DNA of 64,000 nucleotides, from contig JAIQEU010000010.1 of NCBI GenBank assembly GCA_020073665.1, positions 62,001 through 126,000 of the forward strand, written 5' to 3'. The notes under the pieces are model-generated. The model did no database searches. It was not told the DNA's origin and saw only the letters and a list, made by a program, of their open reading frames with translations. This DNA is from Terriglobia bacterium (lineage in GTDB: Bacteria > Acidobacteriota > Terriglobia > Terriglobales > Acidobacteriaceae). The position numbers and the translations under genes are program-made. Shown here one piece after another: positions 1 to 8,076 of this stretch (position 1 is the first letter of the stretch; each line of letters starts with the position of its first letter).

Positions 1-2
1 AT

Positions 3-65
3 GCGTTCTGCGCGGTGTGCCGCCGGGCGGTGGAGCGCATCATCGCCATGTATGCCGGGCAGTGA
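3..65 (+). CDS. C-terminal end of an unidentified protein (partial)
   Basis: An open frame enters from the left edge and stops at TGA 63-65, leaving only 20 residues, AFCAVCRRAVERIIAMYAGQ. It contains a CxxC pair followed by basic residues, as seen at the end of small zinc-ribbon or cysteine-cluster domains. The next gene is convergent with it. Too little remains to name a family, and the frame could be fortuitous. Confidence 0.35.
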   Translation, partial: AFCAVCRRAVERIIAMYAGQ

Positions 66-101
66 GAATCCTCTGCGTCCTCGGTGGCTGAAAGTTTCGC
101 G

Positions 102-719
102 CTAGGAACCGGGAACCAATTTCCGGCGCACAAACTCGACAATCTCCGTTGTGACATACAGCGGCGGGCGGATATAAAACACCGGCCGTCCAGCGACGGG
201 CTTCAGCGAAACCCCATCCCAGAGCGGTTTCTCGGACTTTTCTCGGGAGTCATGAAGGACAACGGCGTCCGCGAGATCCAGAAATTCCTGGGCGGATTTT
301 TTGAAGTCCTCAGTCGCCGGGTCAAGAACGGTCAGGTAGAGGTCGGGCCGCAGGAACTTCAGAATACTATTCGATTCCAAGATCACGTTCTCCGCCTCGG
401 CCAGCTTACGGCGGATGGTCGGCACCGCTTCAGCTAGGCGGCCTTGCTGAGTTCGTACCCACCACGCTTGAGTCGCGCCCGCCACCAGAAACCGCGAGGT
501 ATCGGACTCACCCGACCGATCCTTCTCCTCGGAAATGCTCCATGTGTGATCGTCGGTCGCACAGTGACAAGGCTCCCCGTCCGCCGAGCATACGCCGTGA
601 CCGTATTGCGTAATCTTCAAAGCCGTCCAGTGGTAGTCGCAAAGAGCGGCAATCAGGCCGGCGACCACGCTGGTCTTGCCGACGTTGCGCGAATGTCCGC
701 CGATCACGATGAGTGCCAT
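102..719 (-). CDS. P-loop NTPase, MobB/BioD-like fold
   Basis: This 205-residue protein begins with a hydrophobic beta strand and a nucleotide-binding loop, GGHSRNVGKTS (residues 7-17). The loop has five rather than four residues between the glycine and GKT. Similar N-termini occur in MobB (molybdopterin-guanine dinucleotide synthesis) and BioD-like proteins. A cysteine/histidine cluster, CSADGEPCHC, follows at about residues 44-53 and could bind metal. The gene lies 16 bp downstream of lpxD on the same strand, so they are probably cotranscribed. The nucleotide-binding fold is seen in the sequence; the substrate is unknown. Confidence 0.65.
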   Translation of the reverse strand: MALIVIGGHSRNVGKTSVVAGLIAALCDYHWTALKITQYGHGVCSADGEPCHCATDDHTWSISEEKDRSGESDTSRFLVAGATQAWWVRTQQGRLAEAVPTIRRKLAEAENVILESNSILKFLRPDLYLTVLDPATEDFKKSAQEFLDLADAVVLHDSREKSEKPLWDGVSLKPVAGRPVFYIRPPLYVTTEIVEFVRRKLVPGS

Positions 720-735
720 GTGCAGTCGTCCGTCG

Positions 736-1731
736 TCAGGCCTTCCGCGCCAATTTTGCCAGTGCCGCTAACTCCTTCAGGTATTCGCGCACCGGCTTGG
801 CCGGAGTTCCCCAGAACGCCACACCCTTACCCCGCAGCACCTTGTGCGGGAGCACGCCCCCTTGTCCTCCCAGCATGACCCCTTCTTCGATGCGCGCATG
901 CTCTCCGATGCCGACCTGGCCGCCAAGCACGACATTGCTCTCCACCACGATGCTGCCGGAGAGGCCGGCCTGGGCGGCGATTACCACATTCTCTCCCAGC
1001 TGGCAGTTGTGCCCGATGTGCACCAAATTGTCGAGTTTCGTGCCGCGGCCAATGCGGGTCACATCCAGCGCTCCACGGTCCACGGTGGTGTTGGCGCCGA
1101 TCTCGACGTCGTCGCCGATCTCCAGGCGGCCCACTTGCGGAAATTTTTCGTAGCGGCCGGTCGCCCGGTCGCAAACATAGCCGAAACCATCACTACCTAA
1201 GACCGCCCCGGCGTGGACAGTCACGCGATCTCCAAGCCGCGCCCCGGGGTAGATAGTCACGTTGGGGTACAACTGGCAATCGCTTCCAATGCTCGCCTTG
1301 GCGCCAATTACACTGCCCGCCCCGAGCGTTGTGCGGTCACCGATCACCGCACCTTCGGCGATCACAACCCTGGCTTCTACATTCACATCTTTTCCCAGCC
1401 GCGCCGAAGCATGCACCACCGCACTGGCATGAACACCGGGCTCGGCCGGGGCAGCCGCAGACAGCGCTTTCGCCGCTCGGGCAAATGCCAGCCGGGGCTG
1501 GGCGCAGACCAGCAGCGGTTTGGCCGCCGTTTCCTCCGTCGCAAACTCGCCCGCAATGACCGCCGCAGCTGGAGATTCCAGCGCCAACCGCAGGCACCTC
1601 TCGTCCTCGACAAACACCAGGTCCCCGGTTGAAGCCGACCCGATGCTGGAGATTCCGCTTACCGCCACCGCACCGTCCCCCACCAGCCGTGCCTGCACCA
1701 GCTCCGCAACCTCTTTGAGTGAGCGCTTCAT
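736..1731 (-). CDS. lpxD: UDP-3-O-acylglucosamine N-acyltransferase LpxD
   Basis: LpxD transfers a hydroxyacyl chain from acyl carrier protein to the 2-amino group of UDP-3-O-acylglucosamine, the third step of lipid A synthesis, in the cytoplasm. The 331-residue length is normal for the family. An N-terminal uridine-binding domain (about 1-100) is followed by hexapeptide repeats of a left-handed beta helix (about 100-290). The conserved segment [15 protein letters not shown] near residue 240 carries the expected catalytic histidine. A lipid A acyltransferase gene lies 300 bp upstream. Its presence implies an outer membrane with lipid A. Confidence 0.93.
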   Translation of the reverse strand: MKRSLKEVAELVQARLVGDGAVAVSGISSIGSASTGDLVFVEDERCLRLALESPAAAVIAGEFATEETAAKPLLVCAQPRLAFARAAKALSAAAPAEPGVHASAVVHASARLGKDVNVEARVVIAEGAVIGDRTTLGAGSVIGAKASIGSDCQLYPNVTIYPGARLGDRVTVHAGAVLGSDGFGYVCDRATGRYEKFPQVGRLEIGDDVEIGANTTVDRGALDVTRIGRGTKLDNLVHIGHNCQLGENVVIAAQAGLSGSIVVESNVVLGGQVGIGEHARIEEGVMLGGQGGVLPHKVLRGKGVAFWGTPAKPVREYLKELAALAKLARKA

Positions 1732-1789
1732 GGCATCTTTGTATACGTTTGCGAGAGGAAAGGAAAGCAGTCGAAGCTACAATACGAGC

Positions 1790-1933
1790 ATGGAGCGCAA
1801 GATCTTCTGGATCGTTTTTCTGCTGCTCGGCACGGTCGCCGATATTGTCTTGCCAATCTGGTGGGGATTAGCCGCAACCATCCCTATCGGGGTTCTGAGC
1901 TGGTGGATCGCTTATCGCAGTGAATGGTTTTGA
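1790..1933 (+). CDS. Small two-helix membrane protein, 47 aa
   Basis: ATG 1790 opens a 47-residue frame, starting MERKIFWIVFLLLG, with two hydrophobic segments (about 5-20 and 24-41) separated by a short turn, and ending YRSEWF. It diverges from lpxD with 58 bp between the start codons, so the promoters face away from each other. No strong ribosome-binding site is visible. The composition (alternating hydrophobic and aromatic residues, charged ends) looks like a real small membrane protein. Function unknown. Confidence 0.55.
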   Translation: MERKIFWIVFLLLGTVADIVLPIWWGLAATIPIGVLSWWIAYRSEWF

Positions 1934-1939
1934 AAATCA

Positions 1940-2040
1940 GTAGCTGGCGGCCGGGAGCTAGCAGTTGGGAAGACAGGCCCATCTTTCTCCCAGCAACCTA
2001 GCGATTGAATCCCACCTACCAGCGTCCAACTACCAGCTAC
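1940..2040. repeat. Intergenic imperfect inverted repeat, TAGCTGG word
   Basis: GTAGCTGG (1940-1947) faces CCAGCTAC (2033-2040). Inside these, CTAGCAGTTGG (1958-1968) faces CCAACTACCAG (2026-2036) at 9 of 11 positions. The element fills the gap between two converging genes and could act as a bidirectional terminator, but there is no T tract. It resembles the other word-built hairpins in this window. Confidence 0.6.
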
Positions 2041-2044
2041 CGCC

Positions 2045-2944
2045 TCAATACAACGCTTTCTCCCCTTCCGGACGGGTCTTCCAGCGCCGGTGCACCCAAA
2101 GCCACTGGTCGGGATAGCGGCGCACATACTCCTCGATAATCTTGGTGAACAGGGCGGTGTTGGCCACCACATCGGCATCGTCATTTCCGGTTCGTATCAG
2201 GGTCACGGCCGGATCAAAGCGCAGCCGGTATTTTCGCAGCGCGGGGTCCCACATAGTGAATCCGGGCACCACCGCAGCGTCGGTGCGCAAGGCAATGCGG
2301 GCCATCCCGCTGGCGGTACACGCGGGAATACCGAAGAAATCCACGAACACTCCTTGCGGCGGAGTCATGTTGGTGTCCATCAGTATGCCGACGGTCTGGC
2401 CGGCCCGCATGGCGGAAAGCAAGCCGCGTACGAAGTCATCCTTGTCCACCGTGGCGTTGCCGTGCATGGTGCGATAGTGACGGATGAACTGGTCCAGGTA
2501 GATATTGTCCAGCGGCCGGATCACGATGTGCAGCGGGTATCCGTGCAGGGAATGGGCGAAGGAGGACAGTTCCCACCCCCCGAGATGGCCGGTCAGGAAC
2601 AGCACGCCTTTACCGCGGGCCAGCGCTCGTTCGAAATTCTCAAAGCCGTCGTACACCACCACCTTGCCGACGTTTTCCCGGGTATAGCGGGGGAACAGGC
2701 AAACCTCCGCTAACTGACGGCCCAGGGAAGTGAACACTCCCCGCAGGATTCGGGCATGCTCGCGCCGGCTTTTCTCCGGCATTGCCATGGCGAGGTTTTT
2801 AAGCCCTACCCGACGCAGGCGGAAATGAAGCAGGTACACCATTCGCCCGAGCACGATGCCGACAGCGCGGGCCAACGGCCGGGGCAGAGCGCCCACCCCT
2901 TTAACCGTCAGCCACACCAGCGCGTATTCGAGTCGCTGACGCAT
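2045..2944 (-). CDS. Lipid A acyltransferase, LpxL/HtrB family
   Basis: Members of this family add a secondary acyl chain to lipid A or a related lipid at the inner membrane. The 299-residue protein has an N-terminal hydrophobic segment (about 17-40) and the catalytic HX4(D/E) motif as HLGGWE (H120, E125). It then has a RPLDN block and GILMDTN further on, both usual for the family. The start chosen is the ATG before RQRLEYAL; an in-frame ATG 72 bp upstream would add a short hydrophobic extension and cannot be excluded. The lipid acceptor is not determined. Confidence 0.85.
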   Translation of the reverse strand: MRQRLEYALVWLTVKGVGALPRPLARAVGIVLGRMVYLLHFRLRRVGLKNLAMAMPEKSRREHARILRGVFTSLGRQLAEVCLFPRYTRENVGKVVVYDGFENFERALARGKGVLFLTGHLGGWELSSFAHSLHGYPLHIVIRPLDNIYLDQFIRHYRTMHGNATVDKDDFVRGLLSAMRAGQTVGILMDTNMTPPQGVFVDFFGIPACTASGMARIALRTDAAVVPGFTMWDPALRKYRLRFDPAVTLIRTGNDDADVVANTALFTKIIEEYVRRYPDQWLWVHRRWKTRPEGEKALY

Positions 2945-3049
2945 GTTGATGAACTTGTGAGGGTAGCACCGCAGCTTGCTCACCGAAAAGATGAGCACAA
3001 AAGCGAAACCAGACACGGCCGTGAAGCCGTGCCCGTTTGTTGAAAACGT

Positions 3050-3739
3050 CTACTTAGCCGCTGCGGACTTGGCCCACTTTGCCAGCGTGGTCAGAAACGC
3101 ATTGGCGTTTGGCGGGGGATCAATGGTGCCCGTCAGCGAGGTATTGAACGGCACCATGCGTCCGTAGAACTCGCGGGTGCTGTCCTTGTCCTGCTCGACA
3201 ACGGCGCCATTCAGTTCCAGGCCGGCAAATACGCCCCGGCTGCGGGAATAGCTGAGCACCTGCGCCTTCAGTTTCCAGTCGGTGTCGGCAGCGGCGTGCC
3301 GTCCCACCGGGCCGGCCGCCACGCTGGCGTCCGCACCCAGCTTGAACTGGCTGGAGAGCAGGTTGCGCATGCCTTCCTGATTCATGATCAGCATGACCAG
3401 ATCCACCGCCTGGGCGCCAATTTGCAGTCCGAAGCTGCCGCCCTTGACGCTGAAGAATGCAGGTGCGCTCCAACCCTTGGGCGTCCGGCAACTGGCCACG
3501 CCTCGTCCGTAGCGCGCGCCCACGATGAAGCCGCCGTTCAGCATGGTGGGGACCACCGCAACACACTCGGCTGAACCCAATACTTCCTCGGGAATGCCCT
3601 GATCGGGCGCACCCTGGATTTCATCCAGCACTGTCGCTGCGGCCTTGACCCGGTCTTCGGCCTTGTTCTTGTCCTCGTCGGAAGCGAACCCGGTCGCCGC
3701 CAGACAGGCTATGACGCACACTACCAACAGTCTTTTCAT
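3050..3739 (-). CDS. Secreted SYLF-domain lipid-binding protein (YSC84 family)
   Basis: The 229-residue protein starts with a signal peptide (MKRLLVVCVIACLAATGFAS), then a short helical region and a SYLF domain from about residue 50. The domain carries GSAECVAVVPTMLNGGF, GARYGRGV and GLQIGAQAVDLVMLIM, which are typical of the family. SYLF domains bind membrane lipids; the physiological role in bacteria is not established. The start is supported by GAGGAGA just upstream of ATG. It is probably periplasmic. The lipid acyltransferase gene downstream is on the same strand. Confidence 0.88.
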   Translation of the reverse strand: MKRLLVVCVIACLAATGFASDEDKNKAEDRVKAAATVLDEIQGAPDQGIPEEVLGSAECVAVVPTMLNGGFIVGARYGRGVASCRTPKGWSAPAFFSVKGGSFGLQIGAQAVDLVMLIMNQEGMRNLLSSQFKLGADASVAAGPVGRHAAADTDWKLKAQVLSYSRSRGVFAGLELNGAVVEQDKDSTREFYGRMVPFNTSLTGTIDPPPNANAFLTTLAKWAKSAAAK

Positions 3740-3876
3740 TTCTCCTCGGCTTTCCTGAAGTTTTGCAGATGTCCCTGGGAAATTAGTGCCACTGATTCTA
3801 AAGGATTCATCGCAGGAAAAAAGGGTTGTTCCCGATGGAAGAAGAGATGTGTTGGCGATTCAGGAACTTAGGAGGC

Positions 3877-3927
3877 AAAAAAATCGGGGTTGGCGGCAGC
3901 GACCCTAAGATCCCCGCTCCCAACCCC
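3877..3927 (-). terminator. Rho-independent terminator of the luxR-type gene
   Basis: On the minus strand GGGGTTGG pairs with CCAACCCC (arms at 3920-3927 and 3886-3893). An inner AGCG/CGCT pairing closes the loop, and the stem is followed by GA and seven T residues (3877-3883 as A on the plus strand). It lies 100 bp downstream of the stop codon of the regulator gene at 4029-4727. Confidence 0.75.
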
Positions 3928-3987
3928 GTCTCCCAGGTTCTGTGGTAGGTGAGAGGAGTATGCGGTAGGGTCGAAAAACCCACAAGA

Positions 3988-4014
3988 TTACCGCGGTCAC
4001 TGTCCTAAGGTAAC
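3988..4014. promoter_or_regulatory. Candidate operator, TTACCGCGGT-N12-GTAAC
   Basis: TTACCGCGGT at 3988-3997 is followed 12 bp later by GTAAC (4010-4014). The same arrangement occurs reversed at 4758-4786 and in a near copy at 49498-49526. The site lies just beyond the 3' end of the luxR-type gene, about 250 bp upstream of the SYLF gene. Its function is inferred only from recurrence and symmetry. Confidence 0.4.
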
Positions 4015-4028
4015 TTGGGTGTTGCCGC

Positions 4029-4727
4029 CTATTTTGCGCTTACCAGCGAGTGCGTGATGGCGTGCACCGACAGCGCGATGCGGTTCTGCACTCCGACTTT
4101 GCGCATCAGTTTGGCCACGTGCGCCTTTACCGTGCGTTCTTCAATGCCCAGGGCGGCGCCGATTTCCTTGTTGGAACGTCCGGCCACCAGCATTTCCAGG
4201 ACTTCCTTTTCGCGATCGGTGAAGGTCACGCGGCCAGCGGGGAAAATTCGCCCGGGCGACGAACTCACGCGCTCGATGAACATGGAGAGCACCCGCCGAG
4301 GCGCCCACACCGAACCCTGGTTGACCACTCGGATGGCCTGCACGAACTCGGCCGCCGAAGCGGCTTCGTCCACGTATCCTTTGGCTCCCGAAGCAATGGC
4401 TTTGAGGATGGTTTCTTCATCCATGCCTGACCCGGTCACAATGATGCGCAGGTCCGGGCGGGTCGCTTTCAGGCTGGCCATCACGTCAAACAGGTTCTGC
4501 CCGCTGCGGTTGCCCAGCAGGACCAGATCGATGTTCTGTAATGCGCCAATATCGGCAAGCGAGGCGGAGACCAATTCGAAATCCGACTCGCTGTCGAACA
4601 GGGCGCGAAAGCCCACGAACCGCAGCGGATCGCTCTCCACTACGGCCAGACGGATGAGAGGTTTCTTTGCTGGTGCAGCGGCTGATTTCATAGCGTTGGC
4701 CATTTTTCGGTGAACTGCCGCTAGCAT
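4029..4727 (-). CDS. LuxR-family regulator with degenerate receiver domain
   Basis: The 232-residue protein has the layout of a NarL-type response regulator: receiver-like domain (about 24-145), linker, and C-terminal LuxR helix-turn-helix (about 165-225, FTDREKEVLEML then GRSNKEIGAALGIEERTVKAH). The usual phosphoacceptor aspartate after the third strand is replaced: the sequence reads DLVLLGNRSG, with Gly72 at that position. The later lysine (GAKGYV) is kept. It should therefore bind DNA without classical phosphorylation. It is transcribed away from a pilin-like gene, with a TTACCGCGGTAA palindrome between them that may be its operator. An internal ATG 24 bp downstream is a possible start. 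Confidence 0.85.
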   Translation of the reverse strand: MLAAVHRKMANAMKSAAAPAKKPLIRLAVVESDPLRFVGFRALFDSESDFELVSASLADIGALQNIDLVLLGNRSGQNLFDVMASLKATRPDLRIIVTGSGMDEETILKAIASGAKGYVDEAASAAEFVQAIRVVNQGSVWAPRRVLSMFIERVSSSPGRIFPAGRVTFTDREKEVLEMLVAGRSNKEIGAALGIEERTVKAHVAKLMRKVGVQNRIALSVHAITHSLVSAK

Positions 4728-4757
4728 AGCTGCATTTGTCCGGTATGGAAAGAGTTG

Positions 4758-4786
4758 GGTAACGAATTGCCAATTACCGCGGTAAC
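4758..4786. promoter_or_regulatory. Palindromic operator candidate TTACCGCGGTAA
   Basis: A perfect 12-bp palindrome TTACCGCGGTAA (4774-4785) is preceded by GGTAAC (4758-4763). It sits 31 bp upstream of the luxR-type start (4727) and 35 bp upstream of the pilin-like start (4821), where it could control both divergent genes. The reverse complement matches the site at 3988-4014 in core and spacing. Confidence 0.5.
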
Positions 4787-4820
4787 ATGGGAATATCCAA
4801 CTCGAACCAGGTAAGGACTC

Positions 4821-5258
4821 ATGAAACTACGTTCTGCCATGCCTTTTCACTGGATTGCTGCGGTCGTGCTGGCCGCGACCATTCTGGCTGCCGCCCAGGC
4901 CGCCTACCAACCCAAGTTTCCCGGGGACCCGGCGCGATCCGAGTCGGAAGCCGCCGCCCTGGCATACATGCGCACCACGCTGCGCGCCCAGCATGCCTAC
5001 AAAAAGAAGTACGGCCACTACGCCACTTCCCTGGCGGAACTGGTGCATAGCGGGTCCTTCACCCATCGCATGACCAATACCCAGCGCGGCGACTACACCG
5101 TCAGCTTCCGGGCGAAGAAGGAGAAAGACACCTTTCAGCTGGCCCTGACCCCCGAACATGTCGACGCCGAGCATCGGTCCTTCTACGCGGAGGAAGACGG
5201 CATCATCCACGGCGACGAGCAGAACGCCGCCAGCGAAACTTCGCCCGTGGTGAAGTGA
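4821..5258 (+). CDS. Secreted pilin-like protein of unknown function
   Basis: The 145-residue protein has an N-terminal signal sequence or anchor (about 8-28, WIAAVVLAATILAAAQAA). Next comes a helix with AYMRTTLRAQHAYKKKYGHYATSLAEL, which resembles the alpha1/beta junction of type IV pilin-like proteins. It lacks the prepilin-peptidase site (Gly followed by Phe-Thr-Leu), so it is unlikely to be a processed pilin. AAGGA lies just before ATG 4821. It shares a candidate operator with the divergent LuxR-type regulator. The export signal is seen; the role is unknown. Confidence 0.7.
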   Translation: MKLRSAMPFHWIAAVVLAATILAAAQAAYQPKFPGDPARSESEAAALAYMRTTLRAQHAYKKKYGHYATSLAELVHSGSFTHRMTNTQRGDYTVSFRAKKEKDTFQLALTPEHVDAEHRSFYAEEDGIIHGDEQNAASETSPVVK

Positions 5259-5289
5259 TGGCTGAGGGAGCCGCGGTCAAGCTTGTCTT

Positions 5290-6015
5290 CTACGCCGTTG
5301 GTCCGGGCTTGATCTCTTCCGCTTTGCCATCACGGTAGGTGATGCGGAGCGGCTTACCGTCATTCGGGTAATTCACGGTTTTTACCGCCGGGTCGCCGGA
5401 GCGTTCGGGGATACCCATCCCGATGGCGAAGTCCGCTTGCAGTTCGTTCATGCCCGGTTTCACTTCGTGCCTGGCCACCGAGTCCCAGACATCTGCCGGC
5501 CAGTGCTTGTACAGTTCATGCGGATCTTGGATGTAGAAGATCTCGTCGGAATAAATCTGGAAGTTCTGGTCTTTCTCTACTCCGACCTGCACGGCGAGGA
5601 CGCGTCCATTACGTTCAAACAACGCCATCAGCAAATGCTGGCCGGGGGCCTCGGCAGCCGTGTCCATGACCACATCTTTTATCTCGAGCCGTTCAATCGG
5701 CAGAAGCGTCCCTTGCGGGCGGGAAAAATCAGTATGGCGGCGAGCCCGGTCGTAGGCGTAGCAGGTGTAACGGTATCCCTCCTTCACCCATACCGGTTGC
5801 CGGGTCAACTCGCGCGTCGACTGCAAATCATAGGGATGAAGTTTCTTGGGGGTTACGTAATAGTCCGGTTCCAGAGGTGGTGGCGCCTTTTTCGCGGACT
5901 CGATCTTGTCCACGTGGCGTTGGTAGAGAATGTACCCGGAGCGCGCTGCTGCGATTGCTATCGCCAGCAACAGCACCAGCTGGATTTTGTGCTTCGTCTC
6001 TGAGCTAAGCTGCAT
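5290..6015 (-). CDS. Membrane-anchored protein of unknown function
   Basis: The 241-residue protein has one N-terminal membrane segment (about 10-30, IQLVLLLAIAIAAARSGYIL) and then a soluble, probably periplasmic region rich in Tyr, Pro and charged residues. No catalytic motif was recognised. The end of the protein (GMNELQADFAIGMGIPERSG) resembles a small helical SmpA/OmlA-like module that reads substrate constants, but this is a weak impression. It converges with the pilin-like gene, with a gap of about 30 bp. Confidence 0.7.
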   Translation of the reverse strand: MQLSSETKHKIQLVLLLAIAIAAARSGYILYQRHVDKIESAKKAPPPLEPDYYVTPKKLHPYDLQSTRELTRQPVWVKEGYRYTCYAYDRARRHTDFSRPQGTLLPIERLEIKDVVMDTAAEAPGQHLLMALFERNGRVLAVQVGVEKDQNFQIYSDEIFYIQDPHELYKHWPADVWDSVARHEVKPGMNELQADFAIGMGIPERSGDPAVKTVNYPNDGKPLRITYRDGKAEEIKPGPTA

Positions 6016-6129
6016 TTCTTTACCTTAGCAAACTGGCGGCTCGATCCAAACTCTCTCCAGCCCGCTGTCTATGAGGTAAACTAGCAGGTGGGGTGGGAAA
6101 TCCCACTCCACGGCCCATGCGGAGGACTT

Positions 6130-6450
6130 ATGCCTACGGTTACCCAGGAAGAGGTCTTGAGTGCGCTGAAGCAATGCTACGATCCGGAGATTCCGGTGAA
6201 CATCGTTGACCTGGGACTGATCTACGGCGTTCGCGTGGAGCCGGCGGCCGAGGACCAGCAAGACGTCACCGTGGACATGACCCTCACTTCCCAGGGTTGC
6301 CCGGCCCACGTCATGATCGGCGAGCAGGTCAAATCCCGCCTGGAGCAGTTGCCCGGGGTGCGCAACGCCAACGTGAACGTGGTGTGGGAACCGGCGTGGA
6401 CGCCGGAGCGGTTGAGCGAAGACGCCAGAAAACAGCTGGGAATCGAATAG
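6130..6450 (+). CDS. MIP18-family (SufT/PaaD-like) Fe-S assembly protein
   Basis: This 106-residue protein consists of one MIP18/DUF59 domain: VLSALKQCYDPEIPVNIVDLGLIYGV, then DMTLTSQGCPAHVMIGEQV. Members help mature iron-sulfur proteins (SufT, eukaryotic CIA2) or form part of phenylacetate oxygenase (PaaD). The conserved DPE near the start and the cysteine of TSQGCP are present. GGAGG at 6121-6125 fixes the ATG at 6130. No suf or paa genes are nearby, so a general Fe-S maturation role is the better guess. Confidence 0.88.
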   Translation: MPTVTQEEVLSALKQCYDPEIPVNIVDLGLIYGVRVEPAAEDQQDVTVDMTLTSQGCPAHVMIGEQVKSRLEQLPGVRNANVNVVWEPAWTPERLSEDARKQLGIE

Positions 6451-6466
6451 CCGGCTTCGGCGTTTT

Positions 6467-6748
6467 CTAGCCACGCAGAAACGCTTCGTACCACCTGGAC
6501 CTGCCGCTTCCGGCCACCTCCGCCAGGCGCTCACCCAATCGAGAAACCACATCCACGAAAGCCGTGCCCTGGTCGACGTAGCCGGGCAAGCGCTCGCGGA
6601 AGCCCGCAAACTTCTCGGGATACTCCGAGGCCAGCGTGGCCAGCCCGACCCCAGCCAGAACGATTCCCGCGGCCGGCTTGCGCTTGAGAAACATGAAAAC
6701 GCTGACCCCCGCCGAACCTGCCACCAGCGCCCGCTTCCAGTTCTCCAT
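6467..6748 (-). CDS. Small hypothetical protein with hydrophobic N-terminus
   Basis: The 93-residue protein has two weak hydrophobic stretches near the start (AGSAGVSVFMFL and AAGIVLAGVGLATLA), followed by an amphipathic helical tail ending RWYEAFLRG. It converges with the MIP18 gene, 16 bp apart, and diverges from the P1 peptidase gene. No family recognised. Codon use matches its neighbours, so it is likely a real gene. Confidence 0.6.
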   Translation of the reverse strand: MENWKRALVAGSAGVSVFMFLKRKPAAGIVLAGVGLATLASEYPEKFAGFRERLPGYVDQGTAFVDVVSRLGERLAEVAGSGRSRWYEAFLRG

Positions 6749-6829
6749 CCCTGCCTCCTGACACCGAATTGTAAACGAGACTCCCAGCCTCGTGCCTTAT
6801 ACTGCCAAGACTTTCTTGGGAGGACTTTG

Positions 6830-7990
6830 ATGCGGCCACGTCGCTATGCAACGCGGATTTCTGCATTTACTTTTTTTCTACTCCTGGGTCTGGCAGGCGC
6901 CCAGACCAAGCCCCGGGCACGCGACCTGGGGGTTCCATTCGACGGCACGCCGGGGCCGCTGAACGCCATCACCGACGTAAAAGGGGTCGAAGTCGGTCAC
7001 ACCACGCTGATCTCCGGCGCTGGCCCTTTGCAAGTCGGCGTCGGCCCAGTGCGAACCGGCGTGACCGCCGTTCTGCCCCGCGGTAAAGACTCCACGGACC
7101 CGGTCTTTGCCGGATGGTTCACGCTAAACGGCAACGGCGAGATGACCGGCACCACCTGGCTGGAAGAGTCAGGCTTTCTCGACGGGCCGGTAATGATCAC
7201 CAACACCCACAGCGTGGGCGTGGTGCGCGACGCGGTCATCGCCTGGCGGGTCAAACACGGACCACCTGATGAATCCGGCTACTGGTGGTCATTGCCGGTG
7301 GTGGCCGAGACCTGGGATGGGTACCTCAACGACGTGAATGGCTTCCACGTTAAGCCGGAAGACGCCTTCCACGCCCTGGACACGGCCCATGGCGGGGCCG
7401 TCGAGGAGGGCAATGTGGGTGGCGGCACCGGCATGATTTGCAACGAATTCAAGGGCGGCATCGGGACCTCTTCGCGGACCCTCGAAGCCAAGTACGGTGG
7501 GTATACTGTCGGCGTGCTGGCCCAGTGCAACTACGGCCAGCGCAACCAACTGCGGATTGCCGGAGTCCCCGTGGGCAAAGAGATCCCCGGCGACCCCGTG
7601 TGGCAGGATGACGTCGGCTCGATCATCGTGGTCGTGGCTACCGATGCGCCGCTGATTCCGACCCAACTGAAGCGGCTGGCGAAGCGCGTCTCCCTCGGCC
7701 TGGGCAGAGACGGCAGCTTTTCCGGAGATGGCTCGGGGGACATCTTCGTTGCCTTCTCCACCGCAAACCCTGGAGCCGCCAGCCCGAAAGGACTTCACCA
7801 GCTCACCATGCTGCCCAATGACCAAATCGATCCCCTGTTTCTGGCCACGGTGCAGGCCACGGAGGAAGCTGTGGTCAACGCCATGGTGGCAGCTGAGACC
7901 ATGACGGGAGCGAACAACCGGATTGTAGTTGCCTTACCCCACGATCGCCTGCGGGAAGTGCTGAAGAAATACAACCGGCTGGTCAAGTGA
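6830..7990 (+). CDS. Secreted P1-family (DmpA-type) aminopeptidase/esterase
   Basis: P1 peptidases are N-terminal nucleophile hydrolases that cut N-terminal residues from peptides, D-amino acid amides or beta-peptides after self-processing. The 386-residue protein has a signal peptide ending near GLAGAQ, so it is probably periplasmic. Family blocks follow: ARDLGVPFDGTPGPLNAITD, GVEVGHTTL, GGGTGMICNEFKGGIGTSSR (the region holding the self-cleavage site in the family) and GSGDIFVAFST. GGGAGG at 6818-6823 supports ATG 6830 rather than the overlapping TTG at 6827. Substrate unknown. Confidence 0.88.
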   Translation: MRPRRYATRISAFTFFLLLGLAGAQTKPRARDLGVPFDGTPGPLNAITDVKGVEVGHTTLISGAGPLQVGVGPVRTGVTAVLPRGKDSTDPVFAGWFTLNGNGEMTGTTWLEESGFLDGPVMITNTHSVGVVRDAVIAWRVKHGPPDESGYWWSLPVVAETWDGYLNDVNGFHVKPEDAFHALDTAHGGAVEEGNVGGGTGMICNEFKGGIGTSSRTLEAKYGGYTVGVLAQCNYGQRNQLRIAGVPVGKEIPGDPVWQDDVGSIIVVVATDAPLIPTQLKRLAKRVSLGLGRDGSFSGDGSGDIFVAFSTANPGAASPKGLHQLTMLPNDQIDPLFLATVQATEEAVVNAMVAAETMTGANNRIVVALPHDRLREVLKKYNRLVK

Positions 7991-8076
7991 CAACTGTCGC
8001 GCGTGGCCTCAGCCCATTGCGCAAGAGGGCCCTGAAAACTTGGGTAGGGCCGCGTCAGAACCCATCGACCTAACCG

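Larger units (their letters stand above)
3740..4028. other. Intergenic region with terminator and GTAAC-type site
   Basis: This 289-bp gap holds the ribosome-binding site of the SYLF gene at its left end, a Rho-independent terminator of the luxR-type gene at 3877-3927, and a TTACCGCGGT/GTAAC composite element at 3988-4014. No coding frame with credible features was seen. Confidence 0.6.

Noticed and set aside
4821-5258. Type IV pilin
   Set aside because: The helical wording is pilin-like, but the prepilin peptidase cleavage motif is missing and the N-terminus looks like an ordinary signal peptide or anchor.
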